Positions 1-9,113 of a DNA stretch of 64,000 nucleotides are shown in pieces. A model generated the notes under the pieces. The model was not told where the DNA came from, searched no databases, and saw only the letters and a list, made by a program, of their open reading frames with translations. The stretch is from Amycolatopsis sp. CA-126428 (GTDB taxonomy: Bacteria > Actinomycetota > Actinomycetes > Mycobacteriales > Pseudonocardiaceae). Where the stretch lies: contig NZ_PPHF01000095.1 in assembly GCF_002904335.1 (NCBI RefSeq), positions 17,382 to 81,381 on the forward strand, read 5' to 3'. The translations under genes were made by a program, and so were the position numbers. The stretch's first letter is position 1. Every line of letters starts with the position of its first letter.

Positions 1-1
1 A

Positions 2-763
2 GAACACGGCCTGATGGTGTCGATCGCCAGCACGCGCAGGCGGAGCGGGAAGGAAGCCGATTACGTGGCGGGCTTCCGGCGCCAGCGCAACCGGGCGATC
101 ATCCTCGCGGGGAGCCGCACGACGAACCAGCCCGAAGCCGGCCTGCTGCAGGCCGAGATCGACCGGTTCGAAGCGCAGGGTGGCCGGGTCGTCGCGGTCA
201 GCCAGCGCAAACTGGCGGTGGACACCATCGTCGTGGAGAACCGGCAGGGTGCCCGGGAGCTGGCGACGGGACTGTCGGATCTGGGCTACCGCGACTTCGC
301 CGTTCTTGCCGGCCCGCGGGATCTGCTGAGCGCCCGGGATCGGCTCGCCGGCTTCCGGACCGGCCTGGCGGGCTGCGGCATCGAGCTGGCCAAGGAGAAC
401 ATCGTCAACAGCGAGTTCGACCGCGACGGCGGCTACGAAGCCATGGCCCAGGTGCTGCGGGAACGCGGCGACGTGGACTGCGTGTTCGCGGTGAACGACT
501 TCATGGCGCTCGGGGCCATCGCGGCCGCCCGATCGCACGGACTCGACGTGCCCCGCCACGTGGCCGTCGCCGGTTTCGGCGACTCCTTGAGCCTTCGGGA
601 CATGTCACCCCGGTTGACCACCGTCCGGATCGACTCCGAGCGGCTGGGCCGGCTGGCCCTGGAGATGGTCCTGTCGGCCGGCGGTGAAGGCCCTCGGACC
701 CGGCGAGAGGGGTGCCAGGTGATTTTCGGGACCAGCACCCCGGGCCGTCGCCGGAAGCGTTGA
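2..763 (+). CDS. LacI-family transcriptional regulator, 5'-truncated by the window edge
   Basis: The frame is open from the first codon in the window, so the N-terminal helix-turn-helix lies outside it. What remains is a periplasmic-binding-protein-like effector domain of the LacI/GalR family, with segments typical of the fold: GYRDFAVLAGP, a DCVFAVNDFMALGAI block, and a C-terminal region containing PRLTTVRIDSERLGRLA. Such regulators bind a sugar or sugar phosphate and release operator DNA. The target cannot be told because its own operator and upstream neighbours are missing. The only downstream genes on this strand are broken fragments, so it probably regulates something to its left. Confidence 0.9.
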   Translation, partial: EHGLMVSIASTRRRSGKEADYVAGFRRQRNRAIILAGSRTTNQPEAGLLQAEIDRFEAQGGRVVAVSQRKLAVDTIVVENRQGARELATGLSDLGYRDFAVLAGPRDLLSARDRLAGFRTGLAGCGIELAKENIVNSEFDRDGGYEAMAQVLRERGDVDCVFAVNDFMALGAIAAARSHGLDVPRHVAVAGFGDSLSLRDMSPRLTTVRIDSERLGRLALEMVLSAGGEGPRTRREGCQVIFGTSTPGRRRKR

Positions 764-799
764 CCTCGCCACGCCCGCTCCACCGAACCCGCCCAGACC

Positions 800-1333
800 A
801 TGCAGGACGAGTTCGACGATCCCATCGAGACAGCGGCGTTCACCGCGTTCGCGAAGTTCGGCTTCCGCCGCACCACGATGGCGGATGTCGCCGAGGCCGC
901 ACAGATGTCGCGGCCCGCGCTGTACCTGCGGGTCAAGAACAAGGATCAGCTGCTCGAGCTGGTGGCGGCGAGGCTGCTGGCCCGGTCGCTGGCCCGGGCG
1001 CGCGCCGCGGCGGCCACCGAAGTCCGCGACCAGTTCGAGACGAACGTGTTCGGGTTGACCCGCATGATCCAGCTGGTGCTGCCCTCGATGCGCGCCGCCG
1101 GGCAAGGCCGCATCGTCAACATCTCTTCGATGGGAGGTCGCCTGACTTTCCCCTTTGGCGGGTTCCACCACGCGTCCAAGCACGCCGTCGAAGCGTTGTC
1201 CGACGCCTTGCGGTTCGAAGCGGCCCCGTTCGGGATCCGGGTCTCCATCATCGAGCCCGGGCTCATCACCACCCGGGCGTTGACGCCCGGACGCGTCTGG
1301 GACCGAGTCGTCGCGACCACGATGGGCTTCTGA
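800..1333 (+). pseudogene. Chimeric fragment: TetR DNA-binding domain fused in frame to part of a short-chain dehydrogenase
   Basis: Residues 1 to about 70 read as a TetR N-terminal helix-turn-helix (FRRTTMADVAEAAQMSRPALYLRVKNKDQL). From about residue 72 the sequence becomes the middle of a classical SDR: an N-[VI]-G helix (FETNVFGLTRMIQLVLPSM), a GRIVNISSMGG strand, and a catalytic-type triad region with S..H-x3-K in place of Y-x3-K (FHHASKHAVEALSDAL), then IEPGLITT. The SDR lacks its Rossmann GxxxGxG start and its C-terminus, and the TetR lacks its ligand-binding domain. It is therefore a joined relic of two genes and not a working enzyme or regulator, although the frame stays open. An assembly artefact is the alternative. 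Confidence 0.7.
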
Positions 1334-1336
1334 ACA

Positions 1337-1711
1337 GTGGCGGCCGATCCTCCGTGGCCCGCTGAGCACAGCCCAGCACACGCGGCCGTGTATGCGCGCA
1401 ACGAAGGCATTGTCACGGCCTCGCCGGAGCGGGTCTGGCAGGCCCTGACCGACGCGGAAGCCTGGCCGCGGTGGTACCGCAACGCCCGACGCGTGCACAT
1501 CGCCCGGACGGGACCGGGACCGACGACGCTGGTTGGGCCGGTGCTGCTGGATGCGTTTCTGCGGACCGGAACCAGCTACCTCGACTTCGCCGGCGAGACA
1601 CCGTTCTTCGAACACGCCCTTTCCCGCGCTGACGAAATTCGCGGCGCGGGCATCGTGGCGCTTCCCGGGGCCGGCGCCCGGTTCGCAGCGCCGGAGCGTC
1701 GGCTTCGGTGA
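1337..1711 (+). pseudogene. Chimeric fragment: SRPBCC-domain start joined to a piece of a saccharopine-dehydrogenase-like protein
   Basis: The frame opens with GTG four bases after the previous stop codon. Residues about 20-55 look like the start of an SRPBCC/START-like ligand-binding domain (GIVTASPERVWQALTDAEAWPRWYRNARRV). From about residue 65 the sequence resembles the middle of NAD(P)-binding saccharopine-dehydrogenase-like or trans-acting enoyl-reductase proteins (GPVLLDAFLRTGTSYLDFAGE, then AAGIVALPGAG-type text). Both partners lack most of their length. Together with the preceding TetR/SDR chimera this makes four unrelated gene pieces in about 900 bases. No product function is proposed. 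Confidence 0.6.
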
Positions 1712-1893
1712 CGGCCGGGCAACCCGGGTCCCTGCTCGGACGGTTGATCGCACGGCTCCCGGACGGTCCGGATGAAACACAGCTCCGCGAACGCTCGGTG
1801 GCGGTCTGAGCTCGCGCGACGGCCCCGGACGGCCGCACGAGCTCCACTTCACTGCGCGGGCCGGCGCGAACAGTCAGAAGTATCCTTCACGGC

Positions 1894-2163
1894 TCATTGC
1901 CCGCCGTCGTCGCCGGGCCGGCCCACGACCTGGCCGGGATAGTCCCGGAAGTAGCTGAGGAAGTACTCGACGTCCGGCTCGAACCGGATTCCGTGCCGGT
2001 CCGCCAGCAGCTCCCGGCCCTCGGCGGAGAGGGCGACGTCACCGCCCCGGTACTCGCCGGGATCGCCGCCGAGCAAACGCGTCAGCTCGTCCTCGCCGAG
2101 CCCGGCGAGGTCCTGCTCGAACACCTGGCTTTCATCCCGGCCGTAACCGGTGACCGCCCACAT
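1894..2163 (-). CDS. Small acidic protein, probable immunity protein of the RHS toxin
   Basis: This 89-residue acidic protein starts with ATG on the base immediately after the TAG stop of the RHS toxin gene, so the two are almost certainly translationally coupled. Polymorphic toxin genes are normally followed at once by their immunity gene, which is the main reason for the call. The sequence has an ELTRLLGG segment, an LSAEGRELLADRHGI segment and a C-terminal YFLSYFRDY. It looks more like small proteins annotated DUF7683 than like the cloacin/colicin E3 immunity family, but that resemblance is from memory. If it does neutralise a colicin E3-type nuclease, it does so with a non-standard fold. 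Confidence 0.65.
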   Translation of the reverse strand: MWAVTGYGRDESQVFEQDLAGLGEDELTRLLGGDPGEYRGGDVALSAEGRELLADRHGIRFEPDVEYFLSYFRDYPGQVVGRPGDDGGQ

Positions 2164-5100
2164 CTACTTCTCCACTCGCCTGGTCGGGTCGCCGTCCTTC
2201 GTCTGCTCCCCGGTGTCGGGGTCGAACTCGCCGAGGTGGTTCCTTCCGTTCTTCGAGTACTTCTCGACCGCACCGTGCTGGGAGTCCCATTCAAGGATGC
2301 ACCCGTCGTCGTTGATCCAGCGCTTCCGGGTCCCGCCACCGCCCTGGACCGGCGTCTTGCCCTTGGCCGGTACGGCGTTGGGGAAGCCGGGCAGCGACTT
2401 GGGCGCGGGCACGTAGCCCCACGAAGGGTTGCGCCCGGTGCTCATCGCGGCGGAGACCTGGTGGGCCACGTCGGAACCCGCCCCGCCGACGAGGTAGCCC
2501 ACCACGCCCCACAACGCCACGTCCCCGGCGACGACCGCGGGAGTGGCCGCGCCGCCGGTGCCGACTTCGACCACCGCCGAGACGATCACGGCGGCCCCGG
2601 CCAGCAAGCCGCCCGCGATCGCGCCGAGGATGCTCCACTGGCCGTTGGGATCCACCCAGTTGAGCGGATTGTCGTTGGCGTAGGCGTACGGCGTGCCCGA
2701 GATGTCCGAGAGCGGGTCGACCGTGAGGAACAACGCGGTGGCCGGGTCGTAGTAGCGCGACCGCAGGTGCACGAACCCGGTTTCCGCGTCGGTGTACTGC
2801 CCGGTGAACTGCAGCGGGGTCGACGCCGGGCCCGTGTGGGTGGCCCGGCCGAACGGCGTGTAGGTGTAGCCGCCGGTGACCGCACCGGAAGCGTCGAGCA
2901 GCGCCAGCGTCGAACCGACCTGGTCGTGCACGAACCAGGTGGTGCCCCCGGTGCCGATCTGCTCGATCGGCAGGCCGTCCGGCCCGTAGACGTAGGAGTT
3001 GGCGCCGTCGGAGAGCACGTTCGCCGGCGAGCTGATGTCCCACACGAAGGCCGACGTGACGCCGCCGGCGGTCTTGGCGACCCGTTGCCCGCTGCCGTCG
3101 TAGACGTAACTCGCGGAACCTCCGGGGCCGGTGGCCGAAGTGAGCCGGCCGGCCTGGTCGTAGCCGTAGGTCGAAGCGGTTCCGGCGGCCGGAGTCGCCT
3201 TCGTCCGCTGGCCCAGCGCGTCGGACGCGTAGGTCGTCGCGCCGCTCGGCACCGTGGCGCAGTCCTGGCCGCCCGGTGCCGGGCCCGAGGGCAGGGTCCA
3301 GCACAGTTGACCGGCGGGGTCGAACGCCTGCGTAGCGGTCGCCACGGTGGTCGGGTTGTTCGCCGCGTCGTAGCCGAACGCCGTCGCCGAACCGCCGGAG
3401 GTCGTGGAGGCGAGCTGTTCCCGCGGGGTGTACCCGTAGCTCTGGGCGACACCACCGGCGGTCTGCGACGACAGCTGGTTCTGCGCGTCCCGGCCGTAGG
3501 TGACGGCCAGCACCGTGGCCGTGCCGGTGGCCGCCGACGTCCCGGACAGGAAACCCGAATCGTCGTAGGTGTTGGTGAGCGTGGTGCCGTTCGGGTAGGA
3601 CGTGGTGAGGAGGTGGCTGTCGGCGTTGTAGCCGAACGCGGTCTTGTTCCCGTTCCAGTCGGTCACCGTGGCCAGCCGGCTCGCGTCGTCGAAGGTCCGG
3701 GTCAGCGGCGTGCTCCGGCCGGGATACGTGACCGAGGTCCGGTCGCCGTTTTCGTCGTACCCGTAGCCGACGACCGCGCCCGAACCCTGCTTCTGGGCGA
3801 CCACCTCACCGAACGTGTCATACGTCCAGGTCGACGTGCCCGTCCCGTCGACCAGCGAGATCCGCCTGCCGACGGGGTCGTAGGCGTAAACCGCCTTCGG
3901 CGTCGAGGTATCGGAATAGGTGATCGACGTCGTCTCGCCCGCGGCGTCGTGGCCGAACGTCGTGACCTGGCCGGCCGGGTCGGTGCTGGTGACGATGCGG
4001 CCCGCCGGGTCCAGCTGAGCGGTGGTGACCCGCTGGTCGGCGTCGGTGCGGGAGTTCTGCCGGCCCTGGCCGTCATAGCCGTAGGTGGTCTTCGCGCCCT
4101 TGCCGTCGACGGTCTCGGCGGTCGTCCCGTCCGGGTTGTAGCCGGTCAGCTGGGTGGTCCCGTCCGGCTGCGTGATCTTGACGGCCCGGCCGGCGGGATC
4201 GTAGGAGGTCGTGACCGTGCGGCCGTTCCCGTCGGTGTCGGCGGTCTTCTGCCCGTCGGCGTCGTAGACCGCGGAATCGGTGTGCCCGAGCGGATCCGTC
4301 GTCTTCACGACGTTGCCCCACGGGTCGTGGTCGTAGGCGGTCGTCTTCCCCAGCGGGTCCTGGGTGGAGGTCGTCAGGCCACGACCGGTGTCGTACCCGT
4401 AGCGGGTCTTGTTCCCGAGTGGGTCGGTGCTGGTCGTCCGGTCGCCGAACGTGTCGAAGGCGTCGGTGGTCGTCTTGCCCCTCGGGTCCACCGTCCTGAT
4501 CCGGTCGCCCGGGTGCGCGGGGTCGTCGTAGTAGTAGGAAGTCGTCCGCACCGGCGCCGGGCCGAAGTTGCCGGTGGTGGACTCGACGACGTTGTTCGCC
4601 CTGGTGACCGTGGTCGAGGTCAGGTCGAGCACCCCGGCCGCACCGGCCGGGATCTGCCCTTGCTGGTCGTACTGGTCGACCGTGGCCACGCCGGTGGCGT
4701 CGATGGTCTCCAGCAAGTCGCCGCTGTCGTCGTAGGCGTAGTTGGTCGTGAAGCCCAGCGCGTTCGAGGCCGAAATCCGGTTGCCGTGGTCGTCGTAGCT
4801 GAAGGTCTCGGTGTTGCCGTCGGCGTCGGTCTTGGTCGACACGCCCAGGGTGACCGGGTCGTAGGTGTAGGCCGCGGTGCCCGCGTCGGTGGTGCCGTAG
4901 CCCTTGGTTTCCGAGACCAGCAACCCGTTCTGGTAGGTCTCCAGCGTCTTGTGCCCGGCCGGGTCGGTCACCAGGGTCTGGCCGGCGGCGAAACCACCGT
5001 CCGGTCCGTAGGTGAACGTCGTGGTCGCGCCGTCCGGATCGGTCTGGCTGCTGACGCGTTCCGAGCTGTCGTACCCCATCGACGTGACCGCGGAGGCAGG

Positions 5101-8100
5101 GCCGCCGAAGTTCGCCGGGGTTCGCATGGAGGTGAGCAGGTGGCCGGCCGCGTAGCCGTACCGGTAGTGGTCGTCATCCTTCGGCGACGGTGTCCTGGTG
5201 GTACCGACGCCGTACACATCGGTCAAGTTGCCGTCGGCGTCGTAGCCGTAGCTTACCTGGCGGCCGGCCGTGTCGGCCAGACCGGTGATGTGCGAACCCG
5301 TCCAGGTCAGGGTGTACGTGCGGTTGCCGGGGTCGGTGACGGCCGACAGGTGGCCGGCGGCGTCGTAAGCCAGCGTCGTCCGGTAGGGCGGCGACGCCTT
5401 GCTGCCGGCCAGGTCCGTCTCCGCCGTCAAGTGTCCACTCGGGACGTCGAAGGTGAAGATCTGCTGCCCGCGCCGGGTGTACACATAGGACGATCCGCTC
5501 TTGACCAGTTTCGCGTCGAAGCGGGGCGCGGCCGGGGCGTAGGCGCCCGAGCTGTTCACGAACGTGACCGCTGAACCGTCCTCCTGCCGGACCGTCACGT
5601 TCCCGGTGGCGCCGTCGGTCACCGCCGCGAGGTTGTAGGAGAAGGTCCAGCCCCAGCCGAGCGGGCCGTCCGCGGCCAGCGCTTTGTTGGGTCCGGCGGG
5701 ATCGGCGATGCCTTCGGCGTAGCTGCGGGTGAACTTCAGCGCCGCGCCCCGGCCGGGCGTGCTCAGGTCGGTGAAGTCCTGGCCGAAGTAGCCCGTCGAG
5801 GTGTCGACCGGGTCGCCCGCGGTCCGGCGGGCGCAGCCGCACGCGATGAACGCCGGGTTGGAGCCCCGCGGCGCGTCCTGGATGCCCGGCGGTCCCCCGA
5901 TCGGCTGGCCGGGGGTGCCGCCCATGGGGACGAACGCGACGGCGTCGAAGGCGACGTCGAAGTCCGAATAGCCTTCGCCACCCTGGCCGGTCGAGCTGCC
6001 GTTGTTGTTCAGGGTGACGTTGCCGCCGTTCTGCATGGCGAACGTGCCGATGGTGACCCACTGCTCGGAGTTCCACGCCTGGTTCACGCGGATCTTCCAC
6101 GGCGAGACGCCGCCACCGGGGTTGATGTTGTAGACGACGTTGGTCGCCTGCGCGCCGAGGCCGGGCAGGTGCAGCTTGACCTTGTAGTACTGCAGGGAAG
6201 GCAGGTTCGGCGTCCAGACCCCGGTGTTGATCAGCGACGGGTTCGTGCCGTCTTCGGTGTGGGTGAACAGGACGCGGCCGCCGAGGCCGGTGCCGAGCTG
6301 GTGGGTGTCGATCGCGCCGATCGGGTCACCCGCGGAGTTCTTGCCGTAGGTGTAGGTGAACGTGCCGTTGGACGACCAGTTCGCCGCGCCACAGCCCTGC
6401 AGGTTCAGCCGCGACGGCTCGTCGTCGACGATGATCGAACCGCCCGGCACCTTCGACGTGTCCTGGCTGCACGTCGGCGGGTTCTGGGTCGGGTTCCCGG
6501 GTTCCGAGCCGCCCGAGACGGCGTACGGGCTGGTCGCGCACGTCGTGCTGCAGCTGGGAAGCCAGGTCACCGGCTGGTGCCACCAGCACTGGAAGTCGTC
6601 CAGCATGCAGTGACTGGCGCCGGGGTTGTCCGGGTTCGTGGTGTTCGGGTCGCAGTGGTTGTCGGCCGTGCACATCGTGGTGAACGGCGCCGGCTGCACC
6701 CAGCGCTGACCGCCGTTGTACGTCGGCTTCGCGTAGGCCTGGCTGCCGTAGCGGATCAGCGGGCTCGCGGTCCAGCCGAGCACGCGCTCCTGGTACGGCC
6801 AGCTCGCGGGGTGCGCGGCGTCGGCGTAGGTGTCCTGCAGGTACGGGTCGCGGTTGGGCGGGTAGTCGAGGTTGGCCGGGTTGTTCGTCCAGCCCAGGCC
6901 CCAGGTGCCGTGCGGGCCGGTGCACGCCGGGCCCGGCGTGCAGCCGGTGGTGTTGCCGTTCGCGGCGTTCGGCTGGACGCCGGAGTTGTACGCCCAGGCC
7001 GCGAAGTACCAGTTCTCGAGGTAGCGCGGGTCGGCGTTGTTCGCGGTGATCCCGGCGGAGTACAGCTGGTTCCAGGTGCTCTCCAGGATCTGCAGGCCCG
7101 CGGCGATGTTCTCCTGGTAGTCGACCGCGACCTTCCACTGCCCGTGCTCGGAGAGCGAGTGGTCGCCGATGTGCATGCCGTCGGTGACCTGGCCGATGCC
7201 GTAACCGCAGTCCGAAGCGGCGTAGTTGATCGAGACGATGTCGCCGCCCGCGCCGTAGTAGCTGGCGATCAGCGGGTCGCCCGCGGTGCCGGCCGGAGCG
7301 TGCCACGACGCCTGCGACCAGTTCGACTCCTGGGCCATGATGCCCTCGTAGATCGATCGCGGCACGGTGCTCGAACCGCCCGCGGGGTGCGACAGCGAGA
7401 TCAGCGGGAAGTCGCTGCTGGGGGCGTACCCGACGAGGCCCATGTTCGCGAAGTTCGCCGGGCGCGTGTACGCGCTGCCGGTGAGCAAGCCCTGCTCCGC
7501 CATCTGCACGGCCCAGTTCACCTGCGCCGGACTGGGCTGCATGACCTGCCGGTTCGCCTGCAACGGCGGCACCGCGCACTTCGGCGACTGCGCCGCTTCG
7601 GCCGTGTTCGGCGCGGCCCTCGCGGCAGCGGGGGCGGCGTCACCCTGCGGGCTGAGGCGGCTGGCCCGCGGCGCGGGCGCGGCGTCCTTCGGCACGGCGG
7701 AGTACGTCGGCACGGCGGTGGCGGCCTTCGCCGTGCCGGCCGGGACCTCCGGCGCCAGGACCTTGCCGGTCTTCGTCGCCAGCATGGCCGGGGCGGACTT
7801 CCGGCCGTCGGCATCGGGGCCCAGCAACGCATCACCGTCGAGCGACGACGCCGTGGCGCCCCGCGCGAGGCCGTCGTCCTTGACGCTGGTGACGCCCGCC
7901 TTCGCGAGGACGTCGGCGGCCGCGGAATTCGCGCCCGAGAGGACGGCGTGCCCGGCGCGGCCCTGGAACAGCTGGACGCGGCTCAGGTCACCGGTGCCGA
8001 GTGTGGTCACCTGGCCCGCCTGCACGTGGACCGCGGTGGCCGTCTTCGTCCCGGCCTTGGTGTGCAGGAAGCTCACGCCACCGTCGGCGGCGGGACGCAG

Positions 8101-8832
8101 GTCGTAGGCGTCACCGGGGACGGTGGCGATGGTGGCCGGATTTCCCTTGGCGGGCACCGAAACCAGCCGGTTGCCCGCGACGCCCACGATGCCGTCCGCG
8201 GCCGGCACCGCGGAGGTGACCTGACCCGGCGCGGTGACCGAGCTGTCGATCTTGCCGGTGCCGAGGTTTGCGCTCAGCAGCCGGGTGGTCTGGCCCCCGG
8301 CGACGGTGAACACGGCTTCGTCGCCGGTGCCACACCCGGGCGAGTAGTACTTCAGGCCGACGCCACCGGCGAGCGCGCGCACCGTCCCGGAGACGAGGTC
8401 GACGGAGTAGGCGAAGGCACCGTGGTCGCGCGCGGCCTGGGTGTTCACGGCCGACGCGGGCAGGATCGCCAGCGCGGCGAACTTCCCGTCGCCGGACAGG
8501 CACTGGTAGCCGGTCCAGGAGGCGTCGTCGAACCCGGCCGGATGGATCAGCGCGATCTCGTGCCAGGCGTACCCGGCGGCCTCGCGGCCCAGCTCGAGGT
8601 GGTAGCCCTGGGCGTCACCCCAGCCGTCGATGGCGAGATCGGCCGACTTCGCCGCCTGGGGCCCGAAGTCGGCGGGTTGCGGCGGCGCGGCGGGCTTCGG
8701 CGCGGCCGGCGGTTTCGGCGCGGCGGCGGCCACCGAAACGGTGCCGCCGATCAGGGAAAGAACACTCAGAATCAAAACGGCGAATCGAACGGCGGTTCGT
8801 GAAATCGACATGCGTCTGCCCGCACCGAACAC
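2164..8832 (-). CDS. Secreted RHS-repeat polymorphic toxin with a C-terminal colicin E3-type 16S rRNA nuclease
   Basis: This is a 2222-residue protein. The GTG start is chosen because GGGGGAAGG lies eight bases upstream; an in-frame ATG seven codons later has no such site. Residues 1-40 are a signal peptide. A lytic-transglycosylase-like domain follows, with likely catalytic Glu502 in AQESNW and a later GYGIGQVT. Then come a golvesin-like beta region, a DUF6531-like entry (GDPVDTSTGYF, near 1005), and RHS/YD repeats to about 2065 ending in the core motif NPLNWVDPNGQ. The last 56 residues match the colicin E3 ribonuclease domain: the E3 catalytic residues Asp510, His513, Glu517 and Arg545 correspond to Asp2183, His2186, Glu2190 and Arg2218. 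The expected activity is cleavage of 16S rRNA in the decoding centre of competitor cells. The toxin joint lies after a hydrophobic stretch at 2066-2120. Confidence 0.92.
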   Translation of the reverse strand: MFGAGRRMSISRTAVRFAVLILSVLSLIGGTVSVAAAAPKPPAAPKPAAPPQPADFGPQAAKSADLAIDGWGDAQGYHLELGREAAGYAWHEIALIHPAGFDDASWTGYQCLSGDGKFAALAILPASAVNTQAARDHGAFAYSVDLVSGTVRALAGGVGLKYYSPGCGTGDEAVFTVAGGQTTRLLSANLGTGKIDSSVTAPGQVTSAVPAADGIVGVAGNRLVSVPAKGNPATIATVPGDAYDLRPAADGGVSFLHTKAGTKTATAVHVQAGQVTTLGTGDLSRVQLFQGRAGHAVLSGANSAAADVLAKAGVTSVKDDGLARGATASSLDGDALLGPDADGRKSAPAMLATKTGKVLAPEVPAGTAKAATAVPTYSAVPKDAAPAPRASRLSPQGDAAPAAARAAPNTAEAAQSPKCAVPPLQANRQVMQPSPAQVNWAVQMAEQGLLTGSAYTRPANFANMGLVGYAPSSDFPLISLSHPAGGSSTVPRSIYEGIMAQESNWSQASWHAPAGTAGDPLIASYYGAGGDIVSINYAASDCGYGIGQVTDGMHIGDHSLSEHGQWKVAVDYQENIAAGLQILESTWNQLYSAGITANNADPRYLENWYFAAWAYNSGVQPNAANGNTTGCTPGPACTGPHGTWGLGWTNNPANLDYPPNRDPYLQDTYADAAHPASWPYQERVLGWTASPLIRYGSQAYAKPTYNGGQRWVQPAPFTTMCTADNHCDPNTTNPDNPGASHCMLDDFQCWWHQPVTWLPSCSTTCATSPYAVSGGSEPGNPTQNPPTCSQDTSKVPGGSIIVDDEPSRLNLQGCGAANWSSNGTFTYTYGKNSAGDPIGAIDTHQLGTGLGGRVLFTHTEDGTNPSLINTGVWTPNLPSLQYYKVKLHLPGLGAQATNVVYNINPGGGVSPWKIRVNQAWNSEQWVTIGTFAMQNGGNVTLNNNGSSTGQGGEGYSDFDVAFDAVAFVPMGGTPGQPIGGPPGIQDAPRGSNPAFIACGCARRTAGDPVDTSTGYFGQDFTDLSTPGRGAALKFTRSYAEGIADPAGPNKALAADGPLGWGWTFSYNLAAVTDGATGNVTVRQEDGSAVTFVNSSGAYAPAAPRFDAKLVKSGSSYVYTRRGQQIFTFDVPSGHLTAETDLAGSKASPPYRTTLAYDAAGHLSAVTDPGNRTYTLTWTGSHITGLADTAGRQVSYGYDADGNLTDVYGVGTTRTPSPKDDDHYRYGYAAGHLLTSMRTPANFGGPASAVTSMGYDSSERVSSQTDPDGATTTFTYGPDGGFAAGQTLVTDPAGHKTLETYQNGLLVSETKGYGTTDAGTAAYTYDPVTLGVSTKTDADGNTETFSYDDHGNRISASNALGFTTNYAYDDSGDLLETIDATGVATVDQYDQQGQIPAGAAGVLDLTSTTVTRANNVVESTTGNFGPAPVRTTSYYYDDPAHPGDRIRTVDPRGKTTTDAFDTFGDRTTSTDPLGNKTRYGYDTGRGLTTSTQDPLGKTTAYDHDPWGNVVKTTDPLGHTDSAVYDADGQKTADTDGNGRTVTTSYDPAGRAVKITQPDGTTQLTGYNPDGTTAETVDGKGAKTTYGYDGQGRQNSRTDADQRVTTAQLDPAGRIVTSTDPAGQVTTFGHDAAGETTSITYSDTSTPKAVYAYDPVGRRISLVDGTGTSTWTYDTFGEVVAQKQGSGAVVGYGYDENGDRTSVTYPGRSTPLTRTFDDASRLATVTDWNGNKTAFGYNADSHLLTTSYPNGTTLTNTYDDSGFLSGTSAATGTATVLAVTYGRDAQNQLSSQTAGGVAQSYGYTPREQLASTTSGGSATAFGYDAANNPTTVATATQAFDPAGQLCWTLPSGPAPGGQDCATVPSGATTYASDALGQRTKATPAAGTASTYGYDQAGRLTSATGPGGSASYVYDGSGQRVAKTAGGVTSAFVWDISSPANVLSDGANSYVYGPDGLPIEQIGTGGTTWFVHDQVGSTLALLDASGAVTGGYTYTPFGRATHTGPASTPLQFTGQYTDAETGFVHLRSRYYDPATALFLTVDPLSDISGTPYAYANDNPLNWVDPNGQWSILGAIAGGLLAGAAVIVSAVVEVGTGGAATPAVVAGDVALWGVVGYLVGGAGSDVAHQVSAAMSTGRNPSWGYVPAPKSLPGFPNAVPAKGKTPVQGGGGTRKRWINDDGCILEWDSQHGAVEKYSKNGRNHLGEFDPDTGEQTKDGDPTRRVEK

Positions 8833-9113
8833 GGCCTGAACCTTCCCCCAGCGACCTCGACGAGGCCGTTCCCGCTCAGCTGACCGGAAGTCCCGGGGCC
8901 GCTGCAGGCAGCCTAACCCGGCGGATGATCTCCACCATCACCCGTTGGAGTGACGTCAACTACACCCGGAACAATGGCTGCACCAATTTCCGAAACGGGT
9001 TGGAAACCGACAAAGTTCAGGAATGGCACATTGAGCGACTTTTGTCATCCAGGCAAGCCGGCGCAATGGCGTGCCTTTCATTTCTTCCGGCCCGCACGCG
9101 GGACGGCAGTTCG

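Noticed and set aside
1897..8802. Very long plus-strand open frames (over 1200 and over 870 codons) opposite the RHS gene
   Set aside because: They are antisense shadows of a high-GC gene: Arg/Gly/Val-rich with no domain, while the minus strand encodes a continuous RHS protein with clear motifs.
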